Part shown: positions 49,086 through 59,871 of the stretch, one piece after another
How the letters are laid out: every line of letters starts with the position of its first letter
How positions within the stretch are numbered: position 1 is the stretch's first letter
From: Vibrio sp. CDRSL-10 TSBA
GTDB taxonomy: Bacteria > Pseudomonadota > Gammaproteobacteria > Enterobacterales > Vibrionaceae
NCBI GenBank assembly: GCA_039696685.1
Contig: CP155565.1
Coordinates: forward strand, 496,001 to 560,000
Direction of reading: 5' to 3'
DNA: 64,000 nt
Notes under the pieces: model-generated
Told to the model about the DNA's origin: nothing
Database searches by the model: none
What the model saw: only the letters and a program-made list of their open reading frames with translations
Made by a program: the position numbers and the translations under genes

Positions 49086-49105
49086 GCTCCTTAATTAAGG
49101 AGCCC
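49086..49105 (-). terminator. Perfect palindrome in front of the UPF0181 gene: terminator or RBS-masking hairpin
   Basis: GGCTCCTTAATTAAGGAGCC is a perfect 20-base palindrome followed on the minus strand by six T and then ATG. It would terminate the upstream operon or, when read through, hide the AAGGAG ribosome site. Confidence 0.75.
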
Positions 49106-49121
49106 AACTATAGAGGTTCGT

Positions 49122-50292
49122 TTAGTAACTCGCAAGGAAGTTTACGTATCCGCCCATGGCATTTTCATTGGTGTAGCTGGCACCGATATCAAGCTGGAAC
49201 AAATTCAGAGGCGATAAACCAATACCCGCTGTTACCGTCCCTTCACTTCCACTGTATGCCAGGTTCTTGTTATAACCGGCGCGCAGTTTTAGCTGACGCA
49301 TTAAATCAATTTCACCACCGACGCGAATCATCTGTGTGTTATCGGCAAAATCATCAAAGCGTTTGTCTTCATTCAGATCGTAATCAACACTCAGAGTAAC
49401 GTAGTCAGCAACGATGCCCGCCCCTACGGTGTATTGCGGACGAATCTGATACGAGTACTGCAGGTTTGGATTACCGGCTACCTGAGAAACCACGCTACGC
49501 GTTTCGATATCACGGCTGATCAGGTTACTGGCTGCCAGGCCAATCCGGAACGGACCATAAAACCACAACGCGCCGGCGTCGATGTTAAACGTAGTTTCGC
49601 CACGGCTGTTTTCACGTAAATCAGAAATATCGTAGTTGTTGATACCCGCTTCATACACATAGGTGTAGATACGTTGTAATTTCGGGCTGATACCAAACGA
49701 CATGTGTTGGCCAAGGAAGGTTTGATACTTGGCCAGTGAAATACCGACTTCCGTCACTGCGACCGATACCGCATTGACGGTACTGTTCTGTGCGTTTCTC
49801 AAGGGTACACAAGTCGGTGTTCGCTGGCGTGCTGCAGTTGTCAGCAATTTGCGGCGTAGCAAAAGTTTCAGCATAGGCTTTGCCGAACAGGTTCATGGAC
49901 AGATACTGGTTCGGAATACCAAAGGCGACGACACCGCCAATGTTGGCATTGACTACATCTCCGTTCACTTCATCCATTTTGGCCTGCAACTCGGCAGCGC
50001 GGGAAACATCACCACTGTCGATCAGATCGGAAATTGCATCCATATTATCGACCAGGTTATCCGGGTCGTTGTAGTTGATACCAAAGCTGGGAAGAATCAT
50101 GCCGGCATCATCATTGCGACGATAAATCGCCACAATAGCCGGATTATAGAAAGGAGCTGTCAGGTAGTTTGCCGCGACTACGCCGACACCACCCATCGCA
50201 TCACCACGTGCTTCAATCGCGTAGTTCGCTGCGAAAACGCCCGGAGCTGTCACAGAGACAGCCAGCGCGAGAAACTTTAATTTAGTATTCAT
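49122..50292 (-). CDS. TraF-like outer-membrane beta-barrel protein (vxrD position), frameshifted
   Basis: Repaired 389 aa. Signal peptide MNTKLKFLALAVSVTAPGVFA, then NYAIEARGDAMGGVGVVAAN, characteristic of the TraF/UPF0164-like family related to FadL-type barrels. Alternating beta pattern to YVNFLASY at the end. The frame breaks at GTTTC 49794-49798; repair gives DLCTLENAQNSTVNAVSVAV. Despite the name no conjugation genes are near. As vxrD it would be the fourth gene of the vxr operon. Confidence 0.78.
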
Positions 50293-50353
50293 GCCGTTAC
50301 CCAACCATAAAATCCATTTGGTTATATAACGGCGTATTTTCCATTAACTTTAG

Positions 50354-51232
50354 TTATTCATCTAGCGAAACGTCATATGTTTTGCTGATAACTTGAGATT
50401 GCTCAATAACTATTGGCCCTTGCCAGCGATGATGGGTCATCGACACTGCTAACACATAGCGATCATCGGGCAAGTCGTCCTGCTCCAGTTTGGTCGGATA
50501 GTCTGACTCGTAGGTCTGTTTCCAGATCTCTTTGTACTTACCATCTTCATAATCAAACACGGAGACACCCAATTTAGGCAGCGGGCAATAACGGTTCAGC
50601 AGCGCGTTTTTCTCAACGACCCATTGGTCTTTCGAAGCCCAACGTACAGTCTGTTTTGCTTGCGGGTGACCGAAAATAATCCACGAGCTCCAGGTTTCTT
50701 TATCCGCAGCGGTGATATCCAGACGGTAAAGGCCCATATTGAGCTTGGTATTGAGATTGTAGCGTTTCAAATACGATTGCGTGTTTGATGTGACACTGTC
50801 ACGGTCGGTTCGGGTAAAGGTACTGTCACTGGAAAGAGGCTTATCAACCCACTGTGTCAGCTTGATGTCGCTGATCGCTTTGGTCACTTTGGCATCAATC
50901 AGTACCTGGTACGCATCGCGCCCCGGGCTTTGAATATCAATTCTGCGCAGAGTGACTCCCGAAATCCAGTCCGGAAATGCTTTGTTATCTAAGCCTTTAC
51001 CGCAATCGACAGTCAGTGATTGCAGCAATAGTTCATCGAGGTGTGAACGAATGTTTTTGTTGTGATCGAGCTGCCAGACTTCAACCAAAGAAGCGAACAT
51101 GCTCGCTAGGTCGTTGTTGAGCAGGTTTTGGTGCGCCTGGGTCAGTGGAGTGCTTTTTTGAAACCACTCCACTGCCTGGGCTGATAAAGGCACGCTGAGC
51201 AGCGTGCCAATCAGTAAAGCCGTTGATCGCAT
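50354..51232 (-). CDS. vxrC: DUF2861 periplasmic protein (vxrC position)
   Basis: 292 aa with signal peptide MRSTALLIGTLLSVPLSAQA. DLASMFASLVEVWQLDHNKN and the C-terminal HHRWQGPIVIEQSQVISKTY fit DUF2861, a Vibrio family. Begins two bases after vxrB ends. It may be an output or accessory of the VxrAB envelope-stress system. Confidence 0.75.
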   Translation of the reverse strand: MRSTALLIGTLLSVPLSAQAVEWFQKSTPLTQAHQNLLNNDLASMFASLVEVWQLDHNKNIRSHLDELLLQSLTVDCGKGLDNKAFPDWISGVTLRRIDIQSPGRDAYQVLIDAKVTKAISDIKLTQWVDKPLSSDSTFTRTDRDSVTSNTQSYLKRYNLNTKLNMGLYRLDITAADKETWSSWIIFGHPQAKQTVRWASKDQWVVEKNALLNRYCPLPKLGVSVFDYEDGKYKEIWKQTYESDYPTKLEQDDLPDDRYVLAVSMTHHRWQGPIVIEQSQVISKTYDVSLDE

Positions 51233-51234
51233 TG

Positions 51235-51895
51235 TTATGCTTTCATTTTATATCCGACGCCGCGTAGCGTCTCGATATCCAGGCCAGGTAGTTTCTGACG
51301 CAGCTGCAGTACATGCGTATCCACGGTACGAGTCGTCGGAAAATGGTTGTAGCCCCAAACATGGTCAAGCAGTTCATCACGAGTGAACACCCGGCCCAGG
51401 TTGCTGGCCAAAAACAGCAGCAGATCAAACTCAGTACGTGTCAGAGTCACAGACTCACCGTTAAAGAACACTTCACGCGTTGCTTTATCGATGATCAGAT
51501 TGTCAGTCACAACTTTGCTGTCGTCCATCTCATCATTGTCCGGCAGGCGAAGCTGGGCACGAAACGCGGGCAAACAGTTCTGCTTCAGCAAACGGTTTGG
51601 TCAGGTAATCATTCGCACCTGCATCCAGACCGGTTACTTTGTCTTTCACTGTAACCAATGCGGTCAGAAGAATAACAGGAATATCTTTAATTTCTTTCCA
51701 GCCAGCAAGATGTTGAACTGAGTCACCATCAGGAAGCTGTCGATCGAGAATAACCAAATCGGCTTGATCCCAATATTGCTTTACCGCAGCGATCGTTTCT
51801 GCATGTAAACAGTCATATCCTGCTTGCTCCAGACTGACCAACAGGCCGTCAGCTAGGTTTTTGTCATCTTCAACAAGAAGCAATGTCTGTTTCAC
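51235..51895 (-). CDS. vxrB: OmpR-family response regulator (VxrB/WigR-like), frameshifted
   Basis: Repaired 219 aa. Receiver domain: LLLVEDDKNLADGLLVSL (acidic pocket), VILDRQLPDGDS (phospho-Asp), LTALVTVKDK, LTKPF. C-terminal winged helix with SVTLTRTEFDLLLFLASN and RTVDTHVLQLRQKL. The frame breaks at GAAAC 51561-51565; repair gives FARVRAQLRLPDNDE. GTG 51895 is the start, behind GGAG and within the 3' end of vxrA. In V. cholerae the pair controls cell-wall homeostasis, type VI secretion and biofilm. Confidence 0.87.
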
Positions 51896-53345
51896 AGGGT
51901 ATCTCCAATATAAATGTGGTCGGTGGTCCAACGAGGTTCATTGTTCCCCCCATTCTTCCGACCATCGATTCTACTATAGTTAAACCAAGTCCTAAGCCAC
52001 TTTTACTGACGAAAGGCTTGCGTAAATGACGCCAATCCTTATTGGTGAGCGTTCCCTGGTCCTTAACCTTAATGGTCACAGCATCCGCTCGGGTGATGAC
52101 TTCCAGCGTCACCGGAGCAACGCCATACTTTACCGCGTTGCGTATTAAATTGTCGACACATGTACCAAGCCAATACACATTGAGCTTGGCGGCGATATCT
52201 TGGTTGATGATCAGCTCGACCGGTTCGGCAAACTCTTCTTCAACTTTAAATCTTAACCACTCTTCAACGGACGGAACCCAGTCTGTCGCAAGCGGCTTAT
52301 TATCGGATTGCAGATAATCTTTACTTGCTTCAGCGAGTTGGCGTAAACGGCGTGAATCTTCACACAAGCGACGAAACTCATCGTATACAGACTCCGGTAA
52401 ATGTTCAAATTCACGTCGGAAGCCTTCCACCGTCAGGGACAAACTGGCGATTGGGGTGCGCAGTTCGTGAGTCAGAATTTGCAGAATCAACATACGACTC
52501 TTCATATCCTGACGCTTTGAATTCCATCGGTAAACCGACCAACCCATCACCAGCAGGATGTTGGCAATCACCAACACCACCATACTTATACGTAACAGGT
52601 CAGAATGATCCTCAATATTCCAGCAGATGTTACCACGCTGTACAAAACAGGTATTTTCCGGCGACGCTATACTGAAGGACAATCCGGCTTTGCTGGCGTT
52701 TTCGTTCCAGGTATCGTCATCAAAGACATAGTATTCGTCACCTTTGCGCAGCCAAAGTTCCCCGTCATCACCAAACATTACGGCGCCGGCAATCAAAGCG
52801 GAGATGGTGTCTTCGCTCATACTTTGCAAACGGCCCAGTAACGTACCAGCTGCCGCTTTCGGACGCTCCTGGATGTGCATGTACTGAGTCAGCTTGTTCA
52901 TCAGTTCAGGATGCACTTCAGCATACCGCGAAGCATAAGTACCGCCGCCGGGATGAATCAGCGCACTGCGCCCGAACCAGCGCAATGGTAATTGGGTGCC
53001 TTTACATAGTGCCCGGGTAAAAACCAAAGGTTCCGTCACTAAAGGGTTGAGAGGCAGTTTACCTGAGCACGTTCTTGCTAGCTGATACAGCTGCTGGATG
53101 TCCCGGATTGGATAGGATGATGTTTGCGGCAGCATCGTATCCGGTGTCAGCAACCGGGTCGGATAGTCATTCTGTATTGCACGTATATCGTAAGATACTA
53201 CCGCGGATTTATAATCAAACAGCGATATAAACAGATCGATACGTTCCGGTAACGAATCTGCATAAGTCGCTGAGGAGAAAGAAATCCCCAGTAACGCTAT
53301 GGTATTTAGTATCGCTTTAATCAATTTGAATCTTCGGTAGATCAT
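51870..53345 (-). CDS. vxrA: Sensor histidine kinase (VxrA/WigK-like)
   Basis: 491 aa. Signal/first helix (AILNTIALLGISFSSATYA), large periplasmic domain to about residue 250, second helix ISMVVLVIANILLVMGWSVY, then HisKA ILTHELRTPIASLSLTV with the phospho-His. ATPase boxes VDNLIRNAVKYG and KSGLGLGLTIVESMVGR. Intact. First gene of the vxr operon; its 3' end overlaps vxrB by 26 bases. Confidence 0.88.
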   Translation of the reverse strand: MIYRRFKLIKAILNTIALLGISFSSATYADSLPERIDLFISLFDYKSAVVSYDIRAIQNDYPTRLLTPDTMLPQTSSYPIRDIQQLYQLARTCSGKLPLNPLVTEPLVFTRALCKGTQLPLRWFGRSALIHPGGGTYASRYAEVHPELMNKLTQYMHIQERPKAAAGTLLGRLQSMSEDTISALIAGAVMFGDDGELWLRKGDEYYVFDDDTWNENASKAGLSFSIASPENTCFVQRGNICWNIEDHSDLLRISMVVLVIANILLVMGWSVYRWNSKRQDMKSRMLILQILTHELRTPIASLSLTVEGFRREFEHLPESVYDEFRRLCEDSRRLRQLAEASKDYLQSDNKPLATDWVPSVEEWLRFKVEEEFAEPVELIINQDIAAKLNVYWLGTCVDNLIRNAVKYGVAPVTLEVITRADAVTIKVKDQGTLTNKDWRHLRKPFVSKSGLGLGLTIVESMVGRMGGTMNLVGPPTTFILEIPCETDIASC

Positions 53346-53430
53346 AGGTTTACAAAACTATATCGTATTATCCGAAAAAGATACATTTACCGTGTTATAT
53401 TGCTGTCAATAATGCATAGATCACAAACAA

Positions 53431-53455
53431 AGAAGCCAGCTAAATGCTGGCTTCT
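53431..53455. terminator. Terminator between pntB and vxrA
   Basis: Arms AGAAGCCAGC and GCTGGCTTCT around TAAAT, with short T-runs on both sides. It ends the pntAB transcript. Confidence 0.82.
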
Positions 53456-53493
53456 CTATTAAATGCAGGATTTTTACCCGCATGGTGTATGGT

Positions 53494-54871
53494 TTATAGT
53501 GCGCGTGAGATAGCGTCAACACTCTCTTTTGCATCACCAAACAACATATGTGTGTTGTCTTTAAAGAACAGAGGGTTCTGCACACCGGCGTAACCTGTGT
53601 TCATCGAACGCTTAAACACGATGACATTCTTCGCATTCCAGACTTCCAGAAACCGGCATGCCGGCAATCGGGCTGTTTGGATCTTCTTGTGCCGCCGGGT
53701 TAACCGTGTCGTTAGCACCGATAACCAGTACTGTGTCTGTCTCGCTGAAATCGTCGTTGATTTCATCCATTTCCAGTACGATGTCATACGGTACTTTGGC
53801 TTCTGCCAGCAGTACGTTCATGTGACCAGGCAGACGCCCCGCAACCGGGTGAATACCAAAGCGGACTTCAACACCCAGTGCGCGAAGTTTTTCGGTAATC
53901 TCATGCACCGGATACTGAGCCTGAGCCACTGCCATACCGTACCCAGGAGTAATGATGACTGACGTTGAGTTTTTCAACATGTCCGCCACATCTTCAGCGT
54001 TGATTTCACGGTGTTCACCCTGCTCTTCATCACTGCTGATCACCACGTCCTGACCAAAGCCACCGGCAATGACACTGATGAACGAACGGTTCATCGCTTT
54101 ACACATGATGTAGGACAGAATCGCACCGGAAGAACCAACCAGCGCTCCGGTTACGATCAACAGGTCGTTGGCCAGCATGAAACCTGCCGCGGCCGCCGCC
54201 CAACCCGAGTAAGAGTTCAGCATAGAAACCACAACCGGCATATCCGCACCACCAATCGATGCCACCAGATGGTAACCAAACGCAAACGCGATAAGTGTCA
54301 TCACGATCAGTGCAAACATGCTGCCGTCAGCATTCACAAACTGAACCATCAGCAGTGTAGAAACAACCACAGCCGCCAGGTTAAGCTTATGTTTGTGCGG
54401 CAGGTTGAGCGGAGATGACTTAATCAGACCACGCAGTTTACCAAATGCCACGATGGAACCCGTGAACGTCACTGCACCGATGAATACACCCAGGAAGACT
54501 TCAACCAGGTGAATCACGTGCTCGGCATGAGTCGCAACTTCAGGTGCGTCCAGGTAGCTGTTATAGCCAACCAGAACCGCCGCCATACCAACGAAGCTGT
54601 GCAGAATCGCAACCAGCTCCGGCATTTCGGTCATTTCCACTTTTTTTGCAAAGTGGATACCGATCGCACCACCAATCAGCATTGCGATGATAATCCAGAC
54701 AAAACCCTCAGAACCCGGACTGAAAATAGTCGCTAGAAGCGCTATGGTCATACCGGCGATACCGTAGTAGTTACCGGATTTGGCTGATTCCTGTTTAGAC
54801 AGTCCAGCCAGACTTAAAATGAAAAACAGAGCAGCAACAATGTAGGCCGCCTGTACTAATCCTGCAGACAT
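53494..54871 (-). CDS. pntB: NAD(P) transhydrogenase beta subunit, frameshifted
   Basis: Repaired 458 aa. Nine helices (for example [49 protein letters not shown]) then the NADP-binding dIII domain: [52 protein letters not shown]. The frame breaks at GAAAC 53649-53653; repair gives [21 protein letters not shown]. Couples proton flow to hydride transfer between NADH and NADP+. Follows pntA after 11 bases. Confidence 0.93.
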
Positions 54872-54882
54872 TGTGTACTCCC

Positions 54883-56430
54883 TTAATTTTTACGGAACAT
54901 TTCAAGCATACGTTTGGTCACGGTAAAGCCACCAAAGATGTTGATACTGGCAATCAAGACGGCGATAAACGCCAGGAAAGTCACCACGCCATTACCCTGC
55001 CCGATTTGCAGCAGTGCGCCCACAACGATGATGCCCGAAATCGCATTGGTTACCGACATCAGAGGTGTATGCAGAGCATGGGTAACGTTCCAGACCACGT
55101 AGTAACCCACGACACAGGCCAGAACGAATACGGTAAAGTGCCCAAGGAATGCAGCCGGGGCCACTGAGGCGATCCACGCAAACGCACCCACGCCAACCGC
55201 GAGACCAACCAGTTTTTTCACCGGAGAGACAGGTTCAGACTCTTTTTTTTCGGCTTTAGGCTGGGCTTTTGGCTTTTGTTGTGGCTGAGCAGAAACCTGA
55301 ATCGGCGGTGCCGGCCAGGTGATTTCACCATCTTTGACCACGGTGACGCCGCGCACAACCACATCTTCAAAATCGATGTTGATATTGCCGTCTTTTTCTT
55401 TGCACAGCAGTTTCAGCAAGTTAACCAAGTTAGTTGCGAAAAGTTGAGAAGATTGCGTTGGCAGACGACCCACCATATCGGTATAGCCGATCACTTTAAC
55501 GCCATTCGGGGTAACGAATACCTGGTCTTTGACTGTGTATTCACAGTTACCGCCGTTCGCTGCCGCCAAATCGACAATCACGCTGCCCGGTTTCATGCTG
55601 TCGACCATCTCTTTGGTCACCAGTTTTGGCGCAGGTTTGCCCGGGATAAGCGCAGTGGTAATAATGATGTCGACATCTTTCGCCTGAGCCGCATACAGTT
55701 CAGCCGCTTTACGGTTGAAATCATCCGACATCTCCTTGGCGTAACCGTCACCTGAACCGGAGTTTTCCTGATAATCAAGTTCCAGGAACTCAGCACCCAT
55801 TGACTGAACCTGCTCTTTTACTTCAGGTCGAACGTCGAAAGCACGTACGATAGCACCCAGGCTACCTGCCGCACCGATGGCAGCCAAACCAGCAACACCG
55901 GCACCGGCGACAAATACTTTCGCTGGCGGTACTTTACCCGCCGCGGTAATCTGACCGGTAAAGAAGCGACCAAATTCATGCGCCGCTTCCACCACCGCAC
56001 GATAACCGGCGATGTTGGCCATTGAAGAGAGAGCGTCCAATGCCTGAGCGCGAGAAATACGTGGTACGCAATCCATCGCCATGACATTGATACTTTTCAC
56101 GGTCAGTTTTTCCATCAGCTCTGCATTTTGTGCAGGCCAGATAAAGCTGACCAGTGTGGCGCCTTCCTTAAGCAAAGCAATCTCGTCGACGCTGTCGTCG
56201 CTAAGCGGTGCATTGACTTTCAGGATGATGTCCGATTGCCAGGCTTCATCTTTAGTCACTACTTTTGCACCAGCAGCTTCGAATGCAGAATCTTCAAAAC
56301 TTGCCAATTCCCCTGCCTGAGATTCGACAACGACCTCAAAACCTAGCTTGATTAACTGTTCAACCGACGATGGTGAAGCAGCGACTCGCGTTTCCCCTGC
56401 GAGTATTTCCTTTGGTACACCAATTTGCAT
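54883..56430 (-). CDS. pntA: NAD(P) transhydrogenase alpha subunit
   Basis: 515 aa, intact. NAD-binding dI domain: [59 protein letters not shown]. The C-terminal four helices belong to the membrane domain. First gene of pntAB; both reading frames agree with the V. cholerae arrangement beside vxrA. Confidence 0.95.
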   Translation of the reverse strand: MQIGVPKEILAGETRVAASPSSVEQLIKLGFEVVVESQAGELASFEDSAFEAAGAKVVTKDEAWQSDIILKVNAPLSDDSVDEIALLKEGATLVSFIWPAQNAELMEKLTVKSINVMAMDCVPRISRAQALDALSSMANIAGYRAVVEAAHEFGRFFTGQITAAGKVPPAKVFVAGAGVAGLAAIGAAGSLGAIVRAFDVRPEVKEQVQSMGAEFLELDYQENSGSGDGYAKEMSDDFNRKAAELYAAQAKDVDIIITTALIPGKPAPKLVTKEMVDSMKPGSVIVDLAAANGGNCEYTVKDQVFVTPNGVKVIGYTDMVGRLPTQSSQLFATNLVNLLKLLCKEKDGNINIDFEDVVVRGVTVVKDGEITWPAPPIQVSAQPQQKPKAQPKAEKKESEPVSPVKKLVGLAVGVGAFAWIASVAPAAFLGHFTVFVLACVVGYYVVWNVTHALHTPLMSVTNAISGIIVVGALLQIGQGNGVVTFLAFIAVLIASINIFGGFTVTKRMLEMFRKN

Positions 56431-56659
56431 AGCTTATCCTTGACTATTGGCACAATGAATATTCTTTTTTTATCTAACGACTGACCTAACTTCAAGCTAT
56501 TTGTTATATAAATACAAAGTGTTATTTCATATAACGTCAGGTATTAAAAAGATGTGATTGACTCTACACCGATAGCAACTTCACCGACAACTTGGCAGAG
56601 GCGGAACCAGTATAAGCATATCCATCTGTAAACTGGAATTTGCAATGTGCTCAAAAAAC

Positions 56660-56695
56660 AAAAGAGCCACCAGCATATCGACTAATGGCTCTTTT
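56660..56695. terminator. Bidirectional terminator downstream of hlyU
   Basis: Arms AAAAGAGCCA and TGGCTCTTTT around 16 bases. Terminates the HlyU-type gene. Confidence 0.85.
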
Positions 56696-56724
56696 ATTTA
56701 TGATTTCTGTCAATGACTTGAGGG

Positions 56725-57003
56725 TTAGGAGAAGATATTACCGCTCATTTGATCGATGAACATCTGCGCTTTTTTCAGCATCAGTTCTTTGGCATCTTCT
56801 TTACTTGGCAGAACATCGGAACGAATGAAACGATGGGTTTTCAGTTCACCGTCTATTTCTTTGGTAATCCGGCCGGCGATACGATATTGGCCGCCTTCCG
56901 CCTGTGGCTCCTGATAAATAAGAAAGCCTTTGTATTCGACAGGCTGGACAACTTCAATTTGGTTCTCTGACTTACCGCCAAACAAACGAGAAAACAATCC
57001 CAC
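56725..57003 (-). CDS. HlyU-family protein
   Basis: 92 aa, MGLFSRLFGGKSENQIEVVQ, then VEYKGFLIYQEPQAEGGQYRIAG and SKEDAKELMLKKAQMFIDQM: the pattern of the short HlyU (PF10115) proteins, not the ArsR-type HlyU. Role unknown; annotated as transcriptional activator by family name only. Confidence 0.72.
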   Translation of the reverse strand: MGLFSRLFGGKSENQIEVVQPVEYKGFLIYQEPQAEGGQYRIAGRITKEIDGELKTHRFIRSDVLPSKEDAKELMLKKAQMFIDQMSGNIFS

Positions 57004-57130
57004 AATTACTCCTTTGGCTCATGCATTTTGTGATTGATATCGGGGCGAATGAAACGCAAGCGTAGATGCAACACAGCTTTGTTATTCATAGCTGTCGTTA
57101 CTGACTAACCTTAATGACCTGGCAGCCGGT

Positions 57131-57502
57131 TTAAACATCCGGTTTCGGATGACGCAATATCGGTTTTTCATACCATTCGAGTTCTGCGTCTTCATCGAAG
57201 TGCGTTTGCGTCATCACCACCGGCACATCATCACGGTTTTTACGTCGATCATCAAGGATCATTGATTCCGCTGCCTGAACGGCAGTTTCTGCCCTTGTCT
57301 TCAGCGTCAATAAGCGGGTTTCCGGTAGTGCCGCAAGAAAATCGATGTCGTGGCGAATGTAGATAGGTCGGATCTGGCTCAAAGCCAGACAGGCCAAGTC
57401 AGCCAGCTGTTCGTTGTTGTATTGCCGGGTATAATGCTCTTCTGCCAAAACATGGCCCACCAGCACTTCCATATAATTGTGCACATCAACACTGATTTGC
57501 AT
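57131..57502 (-). CDS. ComFB-domain protein
   Basis: 123 aa. NYMEVLVGHVLAEEHYTRQY and LACLALSQIRPIYIRHDIDFL are ComFB marks. Cyanobacterial ComFB-type proteins bind c-di-GMP, so a c-di-GMP receptor role is possible here, next to diguanylate cyclases. The start is ATG 57502 behind GGAGTGG; an earlier ATG lies eight codons upstream. Confidence 0.75.
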   Translation of the reverse strand: MQISVDVHNYMEVLVGHVLAEEHYTRQYNNEQLADLACLALSQIRPIYIRHDIDFLAALPETRLLTLKTRAETAVQAAESMILDDRRKNRDDVPVVMTQTHFDEDAELEWYEKPILRHPKPDV

Positions 57503-57729
57503 GTTTCCACTCCTGATCTTGAACAATCGTGGCCATAACGCCCCGATTCATGATTTTCAACTTAACGTGCCTTGTACTGACACACAAGCATTGCTGATAA
57601 TTTCGCCTTTAATCTATGGCTTGACGCTCGGTTTATAAGATAAGTTTAGCAAAAAGCTTGGAAAATCATTAAATAGAAGTATCCTAGCGATCATAATAAT
57701 TTTTAAACTATCAATAGTCACCGTTGAGC

Positions 57730-58987
57730 ATGACATCGAGTTTAGTTAACTCTTATTGGTTTCGCTTTTTCTTTCCAATCGCATTGCTGTGCGCCCTGTG
57801 GCTGGGAATGAATAACGTTATTTTGCTCACCCGCGCCAACTTTGGTTTCGCGGGTAGCTTGCCCTACGTCTTATTTATCACCGCCATTGCTATTGCACAG
57901 CTGTTTAAGCAAAGCCGGATCGGTATGATCGCCAGTGCGATGATGCTGGGTTACTGGATCATCCAGACCCGTTTGCAAACCTCTCTCGATCACGGTTTCT
58001 GCGTTACTTGAACTCTCTTTGCTGGCTACTCTGCTGCCTGTTGCGTGTCTGCTGGCGTACACCTTTAAAAATACCGGATTAGTCAGTCGGGGCTTTACGC
58101 TTTATCTGGCGATATTAGTCATGTTTTTAGGCTGGAGCGGCCTGATCCTGACCCAGTATCAAGCCGGTGAGTTTAGCCTGGGCGGTGGGGATGGGATTTT
58201 GTTTGCCCTGCCGAGCATTTCAAAACTGCCGTTTATTGTTGTTCTCTATCTCTTGGCACTGACCGGTCTGACCGGAATCTTTGTGCTGACCCGTAACCAC
58301 CTGATGGATGTGGTTGTCTATAGCGCTATCTTGCTTGCCAGTAATACCTTTATCTTTTTCCAGGTTCAGTTTATCTCCTGCACCATGTTTTCCCTGGCAG
58401 GAATTCTGCTAATTCTTCATCTGCTGTCCGCCAGTCATGAGATGGCGTTTATTGATCGTCTGACCCAACTTCCCGGCCGTCAGGCGCTTGATCTTGATAT
58501 GCGTCATCTGCATGGCAATTTTGCTGTCGCGATGATCGATGTGGACCACTTCAAAAAGTTCAATGACACCTATGGACACGATACCGGCGATGATGTGCTG
58601 AAACTGGTCGCCAGTCGCCTGAGTTTAATTCAGAACAAAGCACGGGTATATCGTTACGGGGGCGAGGAGTTTACCGTGGTGTTCAAAGGCAAAAGAGCCC
58701 GCGATGCGATGGAGTATCTGGAATTATTGCGCTCCGATATTGCCCAGTATGATTTAGTCCTGCGAAATCTGACTGCTCGCCCGAAAGACGATAAAGACGG
58801 AGCTAAACACCGTAAAGGCGTAAAAAGTCAATCCGTCAATGTTACTGTAAGTATTGGCGTGTGTCACAGCGCGCAGCAATCCGACCCGTTTGCAGCATTA
58901 AAGCTGGCCGACAACGCTCTGTATAAAGCCAAACAGTCGGGACGTAATTGCGTTAAAAGCGCCGGACCCAAGGTGCATCACTCCTGA
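57730..58987 (+). CDS. Membrane diguanylate cyclase with GGEEF domain, frameshifted
   Basis: Repaired 418 aa. Seven or so N-terminal helices to about residue 235 form a sensory domain, then GGDEF with FAVAMIDVDHFKKFNDTYGH, signature loop YRYGGEEFTVVF, and SIGVCHSAQQSDPFAALKLADNALYKAKQSGRN. Activity expected. The frame breaks at GTTTC 57995-57999; repair gives SLDHGSALLELSLLATLL. TTG 57724 would add two residues. Its 3' end overlaps the convergent next gene by ten bases. Confidence 0.85.
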
Positions 58988-59871
58988 TTAAAGAACAGGA
59001 CAATACTGCCGCCTTTAAACGCACTGCCGTAATTCAGAGAGAGCCCGATCCCCACATTATCGATCCAATCACTTTTAAACGGCGGTGTCATCAACCAGCC
59101 AAAACCGTAGAAATAATGCCAGGATGAAGACACAGACCACCGGCCCCAACTTTGTGGCGACTCGTACTTGAGTCTGATATGCGGCTCTAGCACAGCCGCC
59201 CAGGCACTGGTATTAAAAATAAGATCGTCAAGAAACGGCTGAAACAACTGCCCGGTCGGACTGTGGTAATCAACGCTATTTTGATAATACATCAGATGAT
59301 GGCCGATCCCCGGCTCCAGCGACCAATGCTGATCAAAATGATGCCTGACCCGATATGCGCTATAGAGATCAACCAATGTCTGATGAAAATCGTCATGGGG
59401 CTCGCCGTCGACAAACTGGATCGTTTCATCACTCAGTGTCCCCGATAAACGCAATAAGACACTGTGTTGATTCACTGCATCCTCCTCACTCAGTTCAAAC
59501 GTATACGGCCATGAAGCGACCGCGTACGTTTTCCGGTTGTCGAGCGAAGTTTCGGTCCCCCAGTCTTCATTCTCGGTATTGAGAATCTCATTTGGGTTAA
59601 AATCACTGATGCCAACGGTAAACACTTCGCTGTCACTCAATACGACCGTAGCAGCAAAGTTATTCTCAAGAAACTTTTCAATAAAAGCGTAGCCTGCGTG
59701 CACCGGTAATGAGAACAGGCCTGAGAATGCCACCGCGATGACAGATTTTTTGGTTGCTGCGACACCGTTTTTAGTTGCGGCGACGCAGTTTTTAGTTACG
59801 GCGACACAGTTTTTTCCCGTGATAGCTGAGTTTTCACCTGAGATAGATGAGTTTTTACCAATGCTGCGCAT
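58978..59871 (-). CDS. Outer-membrane autotransporter-like beta-barrel protein with repeat-rich N-terminus
   Basis: 297 aa. SVIAVAFSGLFSLPVHA is the signal segment, preceded by about 40 residues made partly of a 7-residue repeat (KNCVAVT, KNCVAAT, KNGVAAT). The remainder is a 12-strand-like barrel (SWHYFYGFGWLMTPPF, NYGSAFKGGSIVLFF) and fits the solitary autotransporter-type family of vibrios (DUF3233-like). The start is uncertain because of the extension. Confidence 0.65.
   Translation of the reverse strand: MRSIGKNSSISGENSAITGKNCVAVTKNCVAATKNGVAATKKSVIAVAFSGLFSLPVHAGYAFIEKFLENNFAATVVLSDSEVFTVGISDFNPNEILNTENEDWGTETSLDNRKTYAVASWPYTFELSEEDAVNQHSVLLRLSGTLSDETIQFVDGEPHDDFHQTLVDLYSAYRVRHHFDQHWSLEPGIGHHLMYYQNSVDYHSPTGQLFQPFLDDLIFNTSAWAAVLEPHIRLKYESPQSWGRWSVSSSWHYFYGFGWLMTPPFKSDWIDNVGIGLSLNYGSAFKGGSIVLFFNQE
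59740..59823 (-). repeat. 21-bp tandem repeat in the N-terminal coding part of the barrel gene
   Basis: About four 21-base units starting GACA/GACG at 59740, 59761, 59782 and 59803, with the shared element GTTTTTAGTTGCGGC-like. The unit length preserves the reading frame. Confidence 0.75.

Noticed and set aside
49122..50292. Conjugation system, because of the TraF-like protein
   Set aside because: No other tra genes are near, and the position matches the vxr operon; the name comes from a barrel family.
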